61,307 nt of DNA from NCBI GenBank assembly GCA_028709215.1, contig JAQVXI010000005.1, positions 12,436 through 73,742 on the forward strand, written 5' to 3'. The notes beneath the pieces were generated by a model. The model was not told the origin of the DNA. It searched no databases and was given only the letters and a program-made list of their open reading frames with translations. The DNA comes from Bacteroidales bacterium. GTDB taxonomy: Bacteria > Bacteroidota > Bacteroidia > Bacteroidales > UBA1402. The translations under genes and the position numbers were made by a program. Of this stretch, positions 59,005 to 61,307 are shown in pieces (position 1 is the stretch's first letter; every line of letters begins with the position of its first letter).

Positions 59005-60234
59005 ATGAAAGGAATGAAATCTTGGTTTTTGATGGGTATAATGGGATTGACCGGTTTTGCGACCGATGGTCAAGCCGCCGATACAAACAAATTGGAGTAT
59101 TACGGATTTGTGCGCAGCGATTTTTATGCGGATTCGCACAATATGTTTGCCTCTGTACAGGATTTGTTTGGCTTTTACCCGTTGGAATCCGAGTATTCCA
59201 TACCCAAGGCAGGACTTTCAAGCATCACCACACGACTCGGACTCACCTTGCACGCTGGAGGCATTTGGGGCGCAAACAAAAGCCGATCGGTCTTTGAAAC
59301 CGATTTTGGCGGCAGTCCGACATACATGCTTTTACGCATTCGCCAAGCTTACAGCCAATTGATTTGGGAGCATTCCGACCTTTTAATCGGTCAAACCTGG
59401 CACCCCTTATTTACCGGTGTCGTTTGTCCCAACGTATTATCGCTCAACACCGGTAATCCCTTTCAAACCTTCAACAGAAGTCCACAGGTACTGTATCAAC
59501 ACCATGCACAAGCCTGGACGTTTCAAGCAGCCGCCATTTATCAGATGATGTATACCTCTACAGGACCGTTGGGGCGTACGGCCGATTATCAAAAATATGC
59601 AGTGATTCCAGAAATCTACTTGGGTGCTCAATGGCAAGGTGAAAATCATACGTATGGAGTAGGAGTGGACTACAAAAGCATTGCACCACACAACACAATC
59701 CCAAGCCTTGGAGGAGGCACAGAACGGCAAAAAGAACGATTGAACACACCAGCCATCGTCGGTTATTATCGCTTTCTTTCGGACGATCGCAACTGGACCG
59801 TAAAAGCCAAAGGCCTGTATGGACAGAATCTGACTGAACAGTCCATCATTGGTGGCTATGCCGTCACCCCGGATTATTCCTATATCGCCTACAACAGTTT
59901 GGCCTCCTTTGTTCACATCAATTACGGAAAGACGCACCAAGCAGGTTTATTGATCGGATACTCCGCCAATCTGGGGCCACAAAGCGACCTACCTGCAGGG
60001 AGTCTGTTTTACGGTTTTGGTGTAAGTGGAGAAAACTCCGCACAGGAACGCCTGGTTTCCGATCTATTCCGCCTTTCACCCACCTATTCCTACAACTTAC
60101 CCAACTGGCGCATTGGTGTTGAACTCGAATACACACGTGCCTCCTGGGGTAGCCGAAATACGACCGGTCAGATCGATGCCGATGCAACGGCTGACAACTA
60201 TCGCCTGTACGGAATCTTTACGTATTTGTTTTAA
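59005..60234 (+). CDS. Porin-like outer membrane protein (DcaP-like)
   Basis: 409 residues from the ATG at 59005; a TTG at 58996 in frame is less likely. Signal peptide about 1-25 (cut near GQAAD). The mature part is a beta-barrel pattern: LEYYGFVRSDFYADSHNMF, SSITTRLGLTLHAGG, RIRQAYSQLIWEHSDLLIGQ with TWHPLFTG, and a terminal strand (YRLYGIFTYLF) ending in Phe, the usual signal for outer membrane insertion. The LLIGQTWH stretch recalls DcaP-type sugar porins, but the substrate is unknown. It follows rimO by 14 bp. Confidence 0.7.
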   Translation: MKGMKSWFLMGIMGLTGFATDGQAADTNKLEYYGFVRSDFYADSHNMFASVQDLFGFYPLESEYSIPKAGLSSITTRLGLTLHAGGIWGANKSRSVFETDFGGSPTYMLLRIRQAYSQLIWEHSDLLIGQTWHPLFTGVVCPNVLSLNTGNPFQTFNRSPQVLYQHHAQAWTFQAAAIYQMMYTSTGPLGRTADYQKYAVIPEIYLGAQWQGENHTYGVGVDYKSIAPHNTIPSLGGGTERQKERLNTPAIVGYYRFLSDDRNWTVKAKGLYGQNLTEQSIIGGYAVTPDYSYIAYNSLASFVHINYGKTHQAGLLIGYSANLGPQSDLPAGSLFYGFGVSGENSAQERLVSDLFRLSPTYSYNLPNWRIGVELEYTRASWGSRNTTGQIDADATADNYRLYGIFTYLF

Positions 60235-60254
60235 CATTTATTAACGGCTTCAGA

Positions 60255-60285
60255 TTGCCTTTTCATTGAATAAAGGGTAATTTAG
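60255..60285 (+). promoter_or_regulatory. Putative promoter of the UspA fusion gene
   Basis: TTG (60255-60257), 20 nt, TAATTTAG (60278-60285; one mismatch to TAnnTTTG), 30 nt before the ATG at 60316. Confidence 0.4.
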
Positions 60286-60315
60286 GGGAGTGATGAACCC
60301 TTAACACTGGAAGCC

Positions 60316-61307
60316 ATGGAAGATAAATTAGTAACAGTAGCCATTCATACGTATGAACGTGCGCTTATTTTAAAAGGAATTCTGGAAGCAGAAGGCATCG
60401 AGGCCTTTTTGTACAACGTAAATCTCATTCAACCGGTGATTTCTGCCGGCGTTCGGGTTCGCATCAAAGAAAGCGATTTGCCGGCAGCACTCAAGTTGAT
60501 TGAAGACCTACAGTTTGATGAAGAAACACTCATTGAGGAGGAAAATAACGCCCACGAGGATATTCACATCAACAAAACCATCCTTGTACCCATCGATTTT
60601 TCGGGTTATAGCAAGAAAGCACTGCAATTGGCCAGCAACATGGCCTGGAAGAATGGCTGCAGCATGGTACTCCTACACACGTATTATAGTCCGTTTTATT
60701 CGGGAGGAATGCCCATCAGTGATGCCTTTGCGTTTGACGAAACCAACGACGATGCTTTGCGGGCACAAATGAAGCGCATGCACAAATCCATGGAAGACTT
60801 GTCCGATTGGTTGAAAGCGGCCTTTAAAGAAGGGGATTTGCCGGAAGTACCTTTCATCAGCAAGTTCCGTGAAGGTGTACCCGAAGAACAAATCTTGCTT
60901 TATGCCAAAAAGCACAAACCCATGCTGATTATTATGGGGACAAAAGGGCAGGGGGCCAACGATTTGGACGTCATGGGTACCGTCACTGCCGATGTGCTGG
61001 ATCGTTCCAGATTTCCAGTCTTTGCATTCCCGGAAAATACACCGTTTGAACGTTTTGACGAGATCCGCCAAATCGCATTTGTTACCCGTTTTGAACAACG
61101 AGATCTGGTCGCATTTCACAGCATGGTCAATTTGCTTAAGGTCTTCAGTTACAAGATCTATTTCATTCACATGACCAATGAAGGCGACAAATGGGACGAA
61201 GTACAGCTATCCGGCATCAAAGAATACTTCAAGAAGCAGTATCCGGAGATCGAAAGTTCGTATTGCGTCATCCGAGGTGACAATCTGGTCGATGGTTTGA
61301 ATGATTT
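60316..61307 (+). CDS. DUF2007-UspA fusion protein (3'-truncated)
   Basis: At least 330 residues; the ORF is open to the end of the window. N-terminal DUF2007-like signal domain at about 1-70 (VTVAIHTYERALILKGILEAEGIEA, GVRVRIKESDLPAALKLIEDL), then a UspA domain from about 88 (KTILVPIDFSGYSKKALQLASNMAWKNGCSMVLLHTY ... KPMLIIMGTKGQGAND) with the ATP-binding GTKGQG loop, and a second UspA-like domain starting at about 250 (IRQIAFVTRFEQRDLVAFHSMVN). Such two-Usp proteins are stress or growth-arrest factors; the fusion with DUF2007 at the front is notable. The long acidic linker lies between domains. Confidence 0.8.
   Translation, partial: MEDKLVTVAIHTYERALILKGILEAEGIEAFLYNVNLIQPVISAGVRVRIKESDLPAALKLIEDLQFDEETLIEEENNAHEDIHINKTILVPIDFSGYSKKALQLASNMAWKNGCSMVLLHTYYSPFYSGGMPISDAFAFDETNDDALRAQMKRMHKSMEDLSDWLKAAFKEGDLPEVPFISKFREGVPEEQILLYAKKHKPMLIIMGTKGQGANDLDVMGTVTADVLDRSRFPVFAFPENTPFERFDEIRQIAFVTRFEQRDLVAFHSMVNLLKVFSYKIYFIHMTNEGDKWDEVQLSGIKEYFKKQYPEIESSYCVIRGDNLVDGLND

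Overview
The window is chromosomal DNA from a member of the Bacteroidota, most likely order Bacteroidales. Evidence: secretion-system CTDs of the T9SS type (a type A sorting domain at the C-terminus of the 42801-45062 protein and a CHU_C/gliding-type domain at the end of the 9457-10746 protein), a DUF4295 small ribosomal-cluster protein, DUF4293, meso-diaminopimelate dehydrogenase, an archaeal/eukaryal-type prolyl-tRNA synthetase, and many promoters of the Bacteroidetes form (TTTG or TTG, about 20 nt, TAnnTTTG) with few Shine-Dalgarno sequences. Family or genus cannot be fixed from the sequence alone. There is no integrase, transposase, phage gene or CRISPR array; the region reads as core chromosome with one small accessory module (hipBA).

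Layout. 1-7260: end of a serine-rich protein, a FadL-like outer membrane protein, uvrB (minus), then plus-strand paaK-ACT, bamD, rpoZ and DUF4293. 7310-9374 (minus): LysM/periplasmic-binding hybrid plus a small outer membrane barrel. 9457-19492 (plus): a long co-directional run of CHU_C protein, lytic transglycosylase, uvrA, ABC-F (uup), serB, esterase and SGNH hydrolase, closed by a terminator. 19537-25385 (minus): tRNA-Lys, then tex, a second paaK-ACT pair, a 49-residue symporter accessory protein and a sodium:solute symporter. 25466-26746: rluA-type pseudouridine synthase and three tRNAs. 26916-34953: pcrA-nspC, sodB, an acyltransferase, a BASS transporter and proS. 34965-42655: tamB, tsaD, ddh and a membrane-anchored AraC regulator. 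42801-48251: T9SS cargo, GH88/105 lipoprotein and acyl-CoA synthetase. 48373-54304: histidine operon hisGDCB with an attenuator leader, followed closely by nfeD. 54231-55708: hipBA with a degenerate kinase. 55971-58990: rpmB-rpmG-DUF4295, ftsY and rimO. 59005-61307: a porin-like protein and the start of a DUF2007-UspA fusion.

How genes work together: envelope biogenesis (bamD, tamB, FadL-like protein, lytic transglycosylase, acyltransferase), nucleotide excision repair (uvrA, uvrB, pcrA), translation (rpmB, rpmG, DUF4295, proS, tsaD, rimO, rluA, four tRNAs), amino-acid synthesis (his, serB, ddh), polyamine synthesis (nspC) and aryl/organic-acid activation (two paaK-ACT pairs, one linked to a symporter). 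The most interesting items are the his attenuator with a 16-residue His-rich leader peptide, a HipA homologue that appears to have lost its kinase residues, the unannotated 49-residue symporter partner, and the duplicated paaK-ACT cassettes.
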